Assembly: GCF_025685655.1 (NCBI RefSeq)
Contig: NZ_JAGSYG010000006.1
Coordinates: forward strand, 124,001 to 188,000
Reading direction: 5' to 3'
DNA: 64,000 bases
Source of the DNA: Acidicapsa ligni
GTDB lineage: Bacteria; Acidobacteriota; Terriglobia; Terriglobales; Acidobacteriaceae
Shown here: positions 53,065-62,052 of the stretch, in pieces
Numbering within the stretch: the stretch's first letter is position 1
Layout: each line of letters begins with the position of its first letter
Program-made: the position numbers and the translations under genes
Notes under the pieces: model-generated
Databases searched by the model: none
Seen by the model: only the letters and a program-made list of their open reading frames with translations
What the model was told of the DNA's origin: nothing

Positions 53065-53208
53065 GGCTGCAAGTCCTGCTCGCGAGCATAACCGACTGAA
53101 TCGTCAGCATGTTACCTTTGCTATTCAGCAGTCGATGTCCGTATGGCTGCGCCAACTCATGCGGAAGGCCATGCCCGTCCGAGCCAGCTCCGTGCTCAAG
53201 GATTTCAC

Positions 53209-55308
53209 ATGAATCTGCTTCGCCCTGCGTTTACGCTTGCCGTTGCTTCGGCATTGCTCGCGGCCACTTCGGCCTTTGCTCAATCCACATTTGCCACCCC
53301 AGACGATTCCAGCATTCCGACCCAGCCCAAGTCTGTGAGGAGCCTGGACCTGGACTCCATCGACAAGACGGCTGATCCCTGCACCGACTTTTACCAGTAC
53401 GCCTGCGGTAACTGGGTCAAGGACAATCCGATTCCCGGCGACCAGACTCGCTGGATGCGCTCTTTTTCGACGGTTGGCGAGCACAACCGCTATCTCCTCT
53501 GGCAGGAGTTGGACGCCGCTGCGAAGGCGCCGAAAACTCCGCTGGAAAAGAAATATGGGGATTACTACGGCGCGTGTATGGATACCAGCCTCATCGAGCA
53601 GAAAGGCTTGACACCGCTCTCCCCGGCCTTGAGCAGGATCGCGAGCCTCTCCGACGCGAAAAAACTGTCTACGCTGATGGGCGAACTGCTCTCCGCGGGT
53701 AGCCCGGCTCCCCTGTTCTCGTTTTCTGTGGGCCAAGACGAAAAGGATTCCAGTAAGCAGATTGCAGAGACCTTCCAGGACGGTCTGTCGCTGCCTGATC
53801 GAGATTACTACCTGGTGGACTCCGAGCATTTCAAGACGATCCGCGAAGAGTATGTAGCCCATGTGACAAAGATGTTCACCCTGGCTGGTGATACGCCGGA
53901 GAAGGCGGCAACGGAAGCGGCGACTGTTTTGCGCATTGAGACAGCTCTGGCCAAAGGGTCCACCAGCCGCACGGATCTGCGCGAACCGCAGAATCGATAT
54001 CACATCTACACGGTGGCTCAATTGGAGGAGATCACGCCGAATTTCGCGTGGCCGGTTTATTGGAAGGCTATTGGTATCCGCCACTTTGATTCGCTCAACG
54101 TCGCTACGCCTGAGTTCTTCAAAACCGTAAATCAGTTGATTGCTACTGAACCTGTGGATGCCTGGAAAGCGTATTTCCGGTGGCACACCATCCATTCCTT
54201 GGCGACGAATCTGCCAAAATCTTTCTTCGATGAGAATTTTGCTTTCTTTGGGAAGACTCTGGCCGGACAAGCTGAACCAACTCCTCGCTGGAAACAGTGC
54301 ACCTCCGGGACCGATCAGGCACTCGGCGAAGCCGTTGGCCAGGACTGGGTCAAGGAGAACTTTCCGCCGCAGGCCAAAGAAAGCATGGATAAACTGGTCG
54401 CTGCCCTGGAAAAATCACTCGGAGACGATATTCGCACTCTGCCGTGGATGACTGAGCCGACACGGAAAGCAGCCGAGGAGAAGCTAAACCTTATCCGCAA
54501 CAAAATCGGCTACCCCGAAAAATGGCGCGACTACTCCGCACTGACGATTCATCGCGACGACCTGATCGGGAATATCAACCGCACCAGCATCTTCAGCCGC
54601 AATTACGAGTTGGACAAGCTCGGCAAGCCTGTGGACGAAAAAGAGTGGGGCATGACGCCGCCTACAGTCAATGCCTACTACGATCCGTCGATGAATGATA
54701 TCAACTTCCCTGCCGGTATCCTGCAACCCCCATTCTTTGACTTCAAAGCAGATCCGGCGGTTAACTTTGGTGGTATTGGCGTTGTGATCGGTCATGAGAT
54801 GACGCATGGCTTCGACGACCAGGGCAGCAAGTACGACGGACACGGCAACCTGCGCGAGTGGCAAACTGCGGACGATCGCAAAGCATTTACCGAGCGCACG
54901 GATTGCGAAGTGGCTGAATACAGCGGCTTTGAAGCCTCCCCTGCGCACGACGATCAGCCAGCACAGAATCTCAATGGCAAGCTAACCCTGGGCGAGAATA
55001 CCGCTGATAATGGCGGATTGCGCATCGCTTACCTGGCTCTGCTGGATACACTCGCCTCTGAGGGCAAAACCATTGACGACAAAATTGATGGCTACACCGA
55101 GGCGCAACGCTACTTCCTGAGCTTTGGCCAGGTATGGTGCCAGAATCAGACGGACAAATCCGCTCGCCAATCGGCGCTCGTCGATCCTCATTCACCGGGT
55201 CGCTGGCGCACCAATGGCTCTGTGCAGAACTTCGATGAGTTCGGCAAAGCCTTTGGGTGCAAAAAGGGTCAACCCATGTATCCGGAGCACTCGTGCCGGG
55301 TCTGGTAG
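53209..55308 (+). CDS. Secreted M13 family metallopeptidase
   Basis: M13 enzymes (neprilysin-like) are zinc endopeptidases for small peptides. The 699-residue protein has a signal peptide ending SAFAQ and an N-terminal lobe (CTDFYQYACGNWVKDNPIPG, usual for the family). The catalytic zinc motif is GHEMTHGFDDQG with His529, Glu530 and His533, and the third ligand Glu596 lies in ENTADNGGL. NAYYDPSMNDINFPAGIL is the substrate motif. AAGGA is six bases before the ATG, which decides against a start 22 residues earlier. It is probably periplasmic or exported. Confidence 0.95.
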   Translation: MNLLRPAFTLAVASALLAATSAFAQSTFATPDDSSIPTQPKSVRSLDLDSIDKTADPCTDFYQYACGNWVKDNPIPGDQTRWMRSFSTVGEHNRYLLWQELDAAAKAPKTPLEKKYGDYYGACMDTSLIEQKGLTPLSPALSRIASLSDAKKLSTLMGELLSAGSPAPLFSFSVGQDEKDSSKQIAETFQDGLSLPDRDYYLVDSEHFKTIREEYVAHVTKMFTLAGDTPEKAATEAATVLRIETALAKGSTSRTDLREPQNRYHIYTVAQLEEITPNFAWPVYWKAIGIRHFDSLNVATPEFFKTVNQLIATEPVDAWKAYFRWHTIHSLATNLPKSFFDENFAFFGKTLAGQAEPTPRWKQCTSGTDQALGEAVGQDWVKENFPPQAKESMDKLVAALEKSLGDDIRTLPWMTEPTRKAAEEKLNLIRNKIGYPEKWRDYSALTIHRDDLIGNINRTSIFSRNYELDKLGKPVDEKEWGMTPPTVNAYYDPSMNDINFPAGILQPPFFDFKADPAVNFGGIGVVIGHEMTHGFDDQGSKYDGHGNLREWQTADDRKAFTERTDCEVAEYSGFEASPAHDDQPAQNLNGKLTLGENTADNGGLRIAYLALLDTLASEGKTIDDKIDGYTEAQRYFLSFGQVWCQNQTDKSARQSALVDPHSPGRWRTNGSVQNFDEFGKAFGCKKGQPMYPEHSCRVW

Positions 55309-55646
55309 TTTGATAGATGTGGCATGAAAATTCAGGCCCGGCAGCGTAGCTGTCCGGGCCATGATTTTGATGCAATGCACTTCAGTCGCCGAGACAACGC
55401 GGAGCGCCAAGATGCAGATTCTCCACCGAATCTGTCGATTAGCTCGATACCGGATTTTCGGTCAAAACGTCCAAAGCAGCAGCAACCAAGAGGGCTGAGT
55501 GTTTCGAACGGACGTTGTGTCCTGTAGAAACTATGCACAATGGCCCTGCGCCTTTTACAATGCAGCGAGGGACCCCATCCCCACCCAGCTCTGCTGCGGA
55601 ACATGAAACCTGACGGCTTCAGGCTGGATCAGGACGAAGGAATCGC
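55309..55646. other. 338-base gap after the M13 gene
   Basis: It contains a hairpin (55335-55360) close to the M13 stop and a TACAAT (55556-55561) as a possible -10 about 86 bases before the next ATG. No gene was recognised. The end of the gap carries the RBS gaaggaatcgc of the first lipoprotein. Confidence 0.5.
55328..55366 (+). terminator. Hairpin terminator after the M13 gene
   Basis: ggcccgg (55335-55341) pairs with ccgggcc (55354-55360), flanked by aaaat on the left and attttg on the right. This is a plausible terminator with weak T tract. Confidence 0.6.
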
Positions 55647-56975
55647 ATGAAGTTCAGGAAATTCGGCAAGACAGTGCTGACCGCTGCCCTCAGCTCGGCA
55701 ATCGTATTCAGCCTCAGCTCTTGCGTTCGGAGTTTTACCGTAGGCTATCTGTATGTAACCGGTACGGTGACGGCGACCCCCTCCGGCAACGGAATCGTCA
55801 CTGGATTCAAGATTGATAACAACACCGGCAACCTGCGGCCTCTGGACGGTCTGCCAGTTTCGAGCGGCGGCGCCAATCCAGTCCGCGCAGTCCTGCTGTC
55901 CGGCGGCAACTTCGTATACGTCCTGAACCGCGGCACGACCGCGAGCGGCGGCCCGAACTGCACCACGACCGATCCCTGCCAGAATTCGAACATCCAGGAA
56001 TTCGTCGTCGGCGGCAATGGCATCCTGACTCCGCAGGAGACTTTCTTTACGCAGGGCCGCAACCCGTTCCGCCTGATCTCGGACACGACGGGCAAATTCC
56101 TTCTCGCCATGGATCATGACGCGCCTGCCTCGACCTATTGCCCCAGCGTTGGCGCAACTTCAGGGTCCTGCGGTGACATCACGGTGTTTGCGATCGATCC
56201 GAGCACTGGCCGTCTTTCGCTGGTGACGAACGCTCAGCTCACTTCATCGTCTGGCTCGCAGGTGACCTACTTCCCGATACCGGCCAGTCCTGTCGACTTT
56301 ACGATGGCTTCGGGATTTGTTTACACCCTGGCTGGCGCTCCGGGCACACCGCAGACCTACTATGCCTACACCTACAATTCGACCTCTGGCCAGTTGGCAA
56401 CGACGCTGAACAGCGCTACGGCAGTCAACAATGGCGAAGGTGCACAGATGAAGCAGGGTACGGCGATCATCTTTGCCGGCGGCAGAATCTACATTCCTGA
56501 CGTCGAGCCACTCTCTGCGAATGGCGTAACCAGCCCCAGCCAGATTGTGCCGCTCACCATCAACACGACGGGCGCACTCGGCTCCCTGGTCGGCGGTCCG
56601 GTACCGAACGATCCGGCTGAGACTGATCCGATTTACCTGATCATCGAGTCGAAGGGCAAGTTCCTTTACGTGGCCAACCAGCAGGGCGCCAGCACGGCAA
56701 CCGGCGCAGGAATCGCAGGTTTCACCATCGATCCGTCGTCCAGCCAGTTGAGCGAAACTCCCGGTTCTCCGTGGGGCACGGGTGCAAATCCGCAATGCCT
56801 GCTCGAAGATCCTTCCGCTCAGTACATCTACACGGCCAGTTCCGACAGCTCGTCGGTTACCGGCAAACTGCTTGATCCCATCTCCGGCCAACTGGACGCA
56901 ATGCGCGGCAGCACTGGTACATTCGCACTCAAAGGACCAGCGAGCTGGTGCGTAGCAACAGGCCGTACAAACTAG
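55647..56975 (+). CDS. Beta-propeller lipoprotein, paralog 1
   Basis: The 442-residue protein starts MKFRKFGKTVLTAALSSAIV and has a lipobox LSSC at Cys26, so it is an exported lipoprotein. The rest repeats blades such as FVYVLNRG, GKFLLAMDH and GKFLYVANQQG, with IDPSTGRLS, as in the YncE/lactonase beta-propeller family. Cysteine pairs (CTTTDPC and CPSV...SC) are extra. Enzyme activity (lactonase) is not assured; many such proteins are binding scaffolds. Two paralogs follow, all beginning with the same head. Confidence 0.85.
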   Translation: MKFRKFGKTVLTAALSSAIVFSLSSCVRSFTVGYLYVTGTVTATPSGNGIVTGFKIDNNTGNLRPLDGLPVSSGGANPVRAVLLSGGNFVYVLNRGTTASGGPNCTTTDPCQNSNIQEFVVGGNGILTPQETFFTQGRNPFRLISDTTGKFLLAMDHDAPASTYCPSVGATSGSCGDITVFAIDPSTGRLSLVTNAQLTSSSGSQVTYFPIPASPVDFTMASGFVYTLAGAPGTPQTYYAYTYNSTSGQLATTLNSATAVNNGEGAQMKQGTAIIFAGGRIYIPDVEPLSANGVTSPSQIVPLTINTTGALGSLVGGPVPNDPAETDPIYLIIESKGKFLYVANQQGASTATGAGIAGFTIDPSSSQLSETPGSPWGTGANPQCLLEDPSAQYIYTASSDSSSVTGKLLDPISGQLDAMRGSTGTFALKGPASWCVATGRTN

Positions 56976-57003
56976 TCTGATTGTTTGTGCCTCACCTTCC
57001 CGG

Positions 57004-57030
57004 AAGGGCCCGCCTCAACCGCGGGCCTTT
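57004..57030 (+). terminator. Terminator between paralogs 1 and 2
   Basis: aagggcccgc (57004-57013) pairs with gcgggccttt (57021-57030) except one base, followed by ctgc. So paralog 1 has its own 3' end. Confidence 0.65.
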
Positions 57031-57100
57031 CTGCTAACAAATCAACCTGGCAGATCTGCTCCATAGGCCGATTTGCCATAGTCAGCATTGAAGGAAACGC

Positions 57101-58384
57101 ATGAAGTTCGGCAAAGTCGGCCAGGTTGGACTGGTCTCCGCCATCGCACTTGTAGTGGCCACCTTGTTTACCGCCTGTGGCAACACCCTTACCGTTGGCT
57201 TCATGTTTGTGCCGACGAACAACCTGACGCCCGGTCAGATCGAAGTTTACGAGGTTGACTCGGAGTCAGGCTCGCTACGGACCATCCCGACCTCGCCATT
57301 CCCTTCCGGCGGCCGGGATCCCATCGCTGAAGCTACCAGCCCGGACTTCAACAATCTTTATGTCATCAACGAAGATGACAACAACATTGTTCAATTTGGC
57401 ATCGGTACAGACGGCAAGCTTTATCCGCAAAGCACGATCAATACTCCGGGATCGTTTCCTATGGCCACGGCCATGAACACTGCGGGTTCGTATCTTTACG
57501 TGGTTGATACGCTGCAGCCTATTCCCGGATGCAGCCTGACCAATGCTTGCCCAGGCGACATCGCGGCTTATGCCGTCACCTCGACTGCGACTTCTGCTAC
57601 TGCCGGTTCGAATGGCGCAGGATCGCTGGGTCAGGTTTGCAGCGCGCCTTCTTCCGGAACGCCTACCTGCACTGTTGGCAACCCGGTCATCAACTCCAAC
57701 GGCCAGGGTTACCTGCCGTTGCAGCTCACGCCCACCGACAAGACAACGGTGCTGACACCGACAGCGGTCAACGTGCTGACGAATGGCAACTTTGTCTACG
57801 TCACTGCGTTCAACGCCTCGACCAGCCTGGGTTACCTCTTCAGCTTCTCGGTCGGTGCAAACGGCACGCTTTCTCCTCTGAACGGCGGTCTTCCGGTCAA
57901 TATCGGTGCGCAGCCGGCTGCGATCGTCAGTGACGCCGCTGGTCAGTTCGTTTACATTGCAGACGAGCTCAAAAACGCCGTTTCGACCTATGCCGTCAAC
58001 AGCGATGGCAGCTTGAGCCTGAAGAGCATCGCAAGCACAGGCAACCAGCCGACGGCGCTTACCATGGACAGCACAGGCAAGTTCCTCTACGTCACGAATG
58101 CCTCGGACGGGAACGTCTCCGGCTACACCGTGAGCAACGGCACGCTGACCAACACTGGTACTTACGCTGCCGGTTCTCAGCCAGTGGCTATTGCAATTGA
58201 CCCGCGCCATGTTGGTTTCCTCTACACTGTCAACTTCCTTGGAAGCAATCTCAACGGCTACCAGATCGATCCAACAACGGGCGTTCTAAACAATGCACAG
58301 CAGTCTCCATACGCATCTACTGTGCAGCCGACTGCCATTGCTGGCATCCCGCACGGTGGCATTACGACTGCGGCTAAGGAATAA
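57101..58384 (+). CDS. Beta-propeller lipoprotein, paralog 2
   Basis: The 427-residue lipoprotein starts MKFGKVGQVGLVSAIALVVA and has lipobox FTAC at Cys26, the same position as paralogs 1 and 3. Blade motifs include IEVYEVDSESGSLRTI, NNLYVINEDDNNIVQFGIG, GQFVYIADELKNAVSTYAV and GKFLYVTNASDGNVSGYTV. This is a YncE/lactonase-like seven-bladed propeller of unknown ligand. The RBS gaaggaaacgc matches that of paralog 3. It follows a terminator, so it is probably a separate unit. Confidence 0.85.
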   Translation: MKFGKVGQVGLVSAIALVVATLFTACGNTLTVGFMFVPTNNLTPGQIEVYEVDSESGSLRTIPTSPFPSGGRDPIAEATSPDFNNLYVINEDDNNIVQFGIGTDGKLYPQSTINTPGSFPMATAMNTAGSYLYVVDTLQPIPGCSLTNACPGDIAAYAVTSTATSATAGSNGAGSLGQVCSAPSSGTPTCTVGNPVINSNGQGYLPLQLTPTDKTTVLTPTAVNVLTNGNFVYVTAFNASTSLGYLFSFSVGANGTLSPLNGGLPVNIGAQPAAIVSDAAGQFVYIADELKNAVSTYAVNSDGSLSLKSIASTGNQPTALTMDSTGKFLYVTNASDGNVSGYTVSNGTLTNTGTYAAGSQPVAIAIDPRHVGFLYTVNFLGSNLNGYQIDPTTGVLNNAQQSPYASTVQPTAIAGIPHGGITTAAKE

Positions 58385-58483
58385 CGATGACTCCGGTTGC
58401 AAGGGCGCGTCTAAACAACGAGCCCTTCACCGCAAAGCAGCAGTTCAGGTTTTAGGCATACTTCTCAGGAACTAGCCCAACGC

Positions 58484-58509
58484 CGTCTTGAGCTTTTACA
58501 ATCAAGACG
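58484..58509 (+). other. Hairpin in the leader of paralog 3
   Basis: cgtcttga and tcaagacg form an 8-base stem around gcttttacaa, whose TACAAT (58497-58502) could be a -10 element; the similar ccttttacaat occurs before paralog 1. It may be part of a shared promoter or a weak terminator. Confidence 0.4.
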
Positions 58510-58566
58510 ACACAACTTAACCAGTTTCTTACGGCCATATGCTATGGCCCACGATGAAGGAAGCGC

Positions 58567-59814
58567 ATGAAGTTTAACAAAGTCGGCCAAGTAGCCCTGG
58601 TCTCAGCCACCGCTCTTATACTGGCCAGCGCGTTTACCGCGTGCAATCCCGTAACCATTGATTTTCTTTTCGTGGCTGGCGACAACAACAGCACTGTGAA
58701 AACTCCAGTTGACGGCCAGATCCAGACCTTTGAGATCGACCGCGTCTCAGGCGCGCTCAACATCGTGAACTCGACGGTTTCATCGGGCGGAATTACCCCT
58801 GTTTCTGAAGCGGTCTCCACGGACTTCAAAAATTTCTATGTCGCGAACCAGGGCGACAGCACATTGGTTCAGTTCGGCATTGGCGGCTCTGGACAACTGA
58901 CTTCGGTCAAGACGACTACGATGAGTGCTGAAGGCAACACGCCGGTCGCCATCACGATGAATGCTGCGGGAACGCTGCTCTTTGTTGCGAACCGATATCA
59001 GCCAGGTTGCAATGTGGCCACTGACGGGGCTGAGACCTGCAATGGCGGCGCGCTGGCGGTCTTCCCTGTCGGGTCGGACGGTACTCTGGGCGCTTCTGTT
59101 TCCAACGGTAGCCTGAACTATTGGCCGGTAGGCATCAATCCTACCTCTGTGAATTCCCTGGCAAACGGAACGGCGGCATATGTCTCCACATATAACCCGA
59201 CTTCCGGTATTGGTTTCATGTACGGTTTCTCATCTTCTGCTGCGGGCGCTCTTACAAGCATTGCCGGTACCTCCAATATCAGCGGCAAGCCGTTCCCCTC
59301 GGGAGTCAAGCCGGTTGCAATTGCGAGCGATCCTACCAGTCGCTTTGTCTACGTGACGGACTTTGCTCAGAACGAATTGATCGCCTTCAGCGTGCTGGAT
59401 GGCGGCGTACTGAATCCTCTAATCAATGGACCGTTCAAGACGGGCAACCAGCCCTCGGCGATCACGGTTGATCCGCGCGGCAAGTTCATTTACATAGCCA
59501 ACGAGCTTGACAACACGGTCTCGGCCTACAACATCGACCTGTCGACCGGCACGCCATCGGCCGCGGTCAACACCACCGGCAGCACGACCAATACCACGGG
59601 CACACAACCTGTCGCTATCCTGGTCGATAACGCTTACGGCCGCTATGTTTACACCGCCAACTTCCTGGATAACTCGCTTACCGGCTTCCTGCTGAATTCG
59701 AGCACCGGTACGATCACCACGACGCAAAGCGGTCCTTACCCATCCGTAAATCAGCCCGTGGCAGTCGTTTCTGTCCCACGCGGCAACCACTCTATTCAGG
59801 TCGTCCAGCCGTAA
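58567..59814 (+). CDS. Beta-propeller lipoprotein, paralog 3
   Basis: The 415-residue lipoprotein begins MKFNKVGQVALVSATALILA with lipobox FTAC at Cys26. It is closest to paralog 2 in its head (KVGQV.LVSA.AL). Blades include IQTFEIDRVSGALNIV, KNFYVANQGDSTLVQFGIG, SRFVYVTDFAQNELIAFSV and GKFIYIANELDNTVSAYNI. As for its paralogs, the role is unknown; surface or periplasmic binding is likely from the lipid anchor. Confidence 0.85.
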   Translation: MKFNKVGQVALVSATALILASAFTACNPVTIDFLFVAGDNNSTVKTPVDGQIQTFEIDRVSGALNIVNSTVSSGGITPVSEAVSTDFKNFYVANQGDSTLVQFGIGGSGQLTSVKTTTMSAEGNTPVAITMNAAGTLLFVANRYQPGCNVATDGAETCNGGALAVFPVGSDGTLGASVSNGSLNYWPVGINPTSVNSLANGTAAYVSTYNPTSGIGFMYGFSSSAAGALTSIAGTSNISGKPFPSGVKPVAIASDPTSRFVYVTDFAQNELIAFSVLDGGVLNPLINGPFKTGNQPSAITVDPRGKFIYIANELDNTVSAYNIDLSTGTPSAAVNTTGSTTNTTGTQPVAILVDNAYGRYVYTANFLDNSLTGFLLNSSTGTITTTQSGPYPSVNQPVAVVSVPRGNHSIQVVQP

Positions 59815-59838
59815 GCTGGAGGTACTCTGGAAGGTCAG

Positions 59839-59867
59839 AAAGGGCAACCCGATCGGGTTGCCCTTTT
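59839..59867 (+). terminator. Strong terminator after the lipoprotein cluster
   Basis: aaagggcaaccc (59839-59850) pairs perfectly with gggttgcccttt (59855-59866) with a gatc loop and a T run. It ends the lipoprotein series and faces the convergent acyltransferase. Confidence 0.85.
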
Positions 59868-60077
59868 GCTTTGTCTGACGCTGCTTTGTCTGATGAAGGA
59901 CGGCTGTGATACACGGGAGCACATCTCCCCGGAGTATCGGCCTTGGGCTTGCACAGGACCGTTGACCGCTGTGGATGCATGACTCTGGTGGATGGCTCTG
60001 GCAGATAGCTCGGGCAGATAGTGCTGATGAGTGCCTGCGCGGTTCAGGTTTACATGCAGCGGGCCGGAGAAATACCT

Positions 60078-61172
60078 CTAGGCGCCCATCCAGCGACGGA
60101 GGAGCTTCTGAGCGGGCTTCTCTACCAGGTGAAGCGTCGCCAGTCCTAATGCGACCAGGATTGCGTAGCTGAGCCAGGGGTCGAAACGTGACAGGCCGAG
60201 CGCGGGAAGCAGGCCGCTCGAGTGCAGGATGTTCCAAAGATTGAAGTGGAGCAGGTAGAGGCAGTAGCTCGACTCCCCAACGAAGACGAATGGACGAAAG
60301 CTCAGTACTCGGGAAAGCAGATTCGTGCCTGCGAGCCCCAGGATCAGGCAACCGAAGAGCGGCATGAGCAGACCATCGTGAATCAGCGCGTAGGGCACCC
60401 GTGGGCCCTGTACCAGCACGGAGTAGATGCCGGCAAACCCAAGCAGCCCCAGACCAAGCCGCAAGAGGCCTTCGCGCGGTATCTCTTCATCCAATGAGGC
60501 CAGCAGTACTCCGAATACAAAGCTGGCGAGATGGGGCAGTGGCGTGAATTTGAGCGCCTGCAGCCAGACTCCGTAAGAAAAGCGATCTACCTGGGCGATT
60601 CCGTCGGGGTTGAACCAGGCGTAGAGTGCGCCAGGAATCAGTCCGACCGCCCATATCAGCGACAACCGTCCCAGATGTCCGCGCAGGCGAAGCGGCTTAC
60701 GCAGGGCTGCAATCCACGGAAAGAGCACGTAGAAAAAAGCCTCAGCGGACATGGTCCAATCGGGCGTGCTCCAAAAGGTGGCAAGCTCCGGTACCCAGCC
60801 CTGCAGTAGCAGCGGCGTCAGGAGGATTCCGAGCCAGAACATTCCATTGGTATGCGCCTTGTATTCGCCGGGCAGAAGCTGCCAGGCCATCAGCAGGCTC
60901 AGCAAATAGACGGGATACAGGCGGGTGAAGCGCGCCTTCCAGAAGCGCACCTTGTCCAGCTTGCCTTCGCGGGCACGGCCGGCGTAGTTGTACGCCAGCA
61001 CGAAGCCGGAAAGCATGATGAAGAAGCTGACTGAAAGGTATCCTGCGTTGACCACCGGAGCCAGCGGGCCAAACCAGTCAGGATTGGAGAAATGGAAGAA
61101 GACGATATTCAGAGCCGCGAAACAGCGCAGACCTGTCAGTGCGTCTAACCGGGCTGGCTTTGGAGCTTCCAT
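60078..61172 (-). CDS. Acyltransferase 3 (OafA-like) membrane protein
   Basis: The 364-residue integral membrane protein begins with the family motif RLDALTGLRCFAALNIVFFH and has about ten helices, FWKARFTRLYPVYLLSLL (RxxR-type motif) and SYCLYLLHFNLW near the end. OafA-type proteins O-acetylate or acylate surface polysaccharides or other exported sugars. It follows pyrH by 56 bases on the same strand; substrate unknown. Confidence 0.9.
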   Translation of the reverse strand: MEAPKPARLDALTGLRCFAALNIVFFHFSNPDWFGPLAPVVNAGYLSVSFFIMLSGFVLAYNYAGRAREGKLDKVRFWKARFTRLYPVYLLSLLMAWQLLPGEYKAHTNGMFWLGILLTPLLLQGWVPELATFWSTPDWTMSAEAFFYVLFPWIAALRKPLRLRGHLGRLSLIWAVGLIPGALYAWFNPDGIAQVDRFSYGVWLQALKFTPLPHLASFVFGVLLASLDEEIPREGLLRLGLGLLGFAGIYSVLVQGPRVPYALIHDGLLMPLFGCLILGLAGTNLLSRVLSFRPFVFVGESSYCLYLLHFNLWNILHSSGLLPALGLSRFDPWLSYAILVALGLATLHLVEKPAQKLLRRWMGA

Positions 61173-61228
61173 TCGCAGTTAGACGCTAGTTATGAGATCG
61201 AGGGGTCAGTATCTTGTACGGCGATACA

Positions 61229-61933
61229 TCAGGACGTAACAATCGACCCAACCTTCTCTCCAAGCGCGACCCGGCGGATGTTTCCTGGCTGGTTCATGTT
61301 GAAGATGATCATTGGCAGGTTGTTGTCCTTGCACAGGCTTACTGCGGTCAGATCCATCACCTTGAGGCCTTGTTTCAGGATCTCCATATAGGTGATTTCG
61401 TCGTACTTGACAGCGTCTTTGAAAAGCACTGGATCGGCGCTGTAGATGCCCTCAACCTTGGTGCCTTTCATCAACACATCGGCCTTTACTTCCATAGCGC
61501 GAAGCGAGGCGGCCGTATCGGTTGAAAAGAAGGGGTTGCCAATGCCGGCGGCAAAGATGACCACGCGGCCTTTTTCAAGATGGCGGACGGCGCGGCGGCG
61601 AATATACGGCTCCGCGATCTGGTCCATCGCCACGGCGGTCATCACACGGCATTGGACGCCGTGTTTTTCGATGGCATCCTGCAGAGCGATGGCGTTGATG
61701 ACGGTAGACAGCATGCCCATGTTGTCGGCGCTGACCCGGTCCATCTCCTTGGCGTGCTCAGCTACGCCGCGAAAGAAATTACCTCCACCGACGACGATTG
61801 CGACTTCAACGCCAAGGGCGCGAACTTCGACGATTTCGTTGGTGATCTCAATGACGCGCTCTGCATCGAGGCCAAAACCTCTTTTGCCAGCAAGCGCCTC
61901 GCCCGAAAGCTTAAAAACGATCCGCTTATACAT
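61229..61933 (-). CDS. pyrH: UMP kinase
   Basis: PyrH phosphorylates UMP to UDP in pyrimidine synthesis. The 234-residue protein has the amino-acid-kinase fold: [60 protein letters not shown] and the end LGEKVGSIV. In many bacteria pyrH lies with tsf and frr; here it stands between a glycosidase and an acyltransferase. A 13-base palindrome (ataccactggtat, 61965-61977) lies upstream and could be an operator. Confidence 0.95.
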   Translation of the reverse strand: MYKRIVFKLSGEALAGKRGFGLDAERVIEITNEIVEVRALGVEVAIVVGGGNFFRGVAEHAKEMDRVSADNMGMLSTVINAIALQDAIEKHGVQCRVMTAVAMDQIAEPYIRRRAVRHLEKGRVVIFAAGIGNPFFSTDTAASLRAMEVKADVLMKGTKVEGIYSADPVLFKDAVKYDEITYMEILKQGLKVMDLTAVSLCKDNNLPMIIFNMNQPGNIRRVALGEKVGSIVTS

Positions 61934-62052
61934 GCCTTTTTGAGTATCGCATACCGTCCACGAAATACCACTGGTATGAAAAGAACCAGAATCCGTCCAA
62001 TCAGACCAGCCCAGAGCGCCCGCTTGTTAACGATCTGCGTCTTCGCGTGAAC

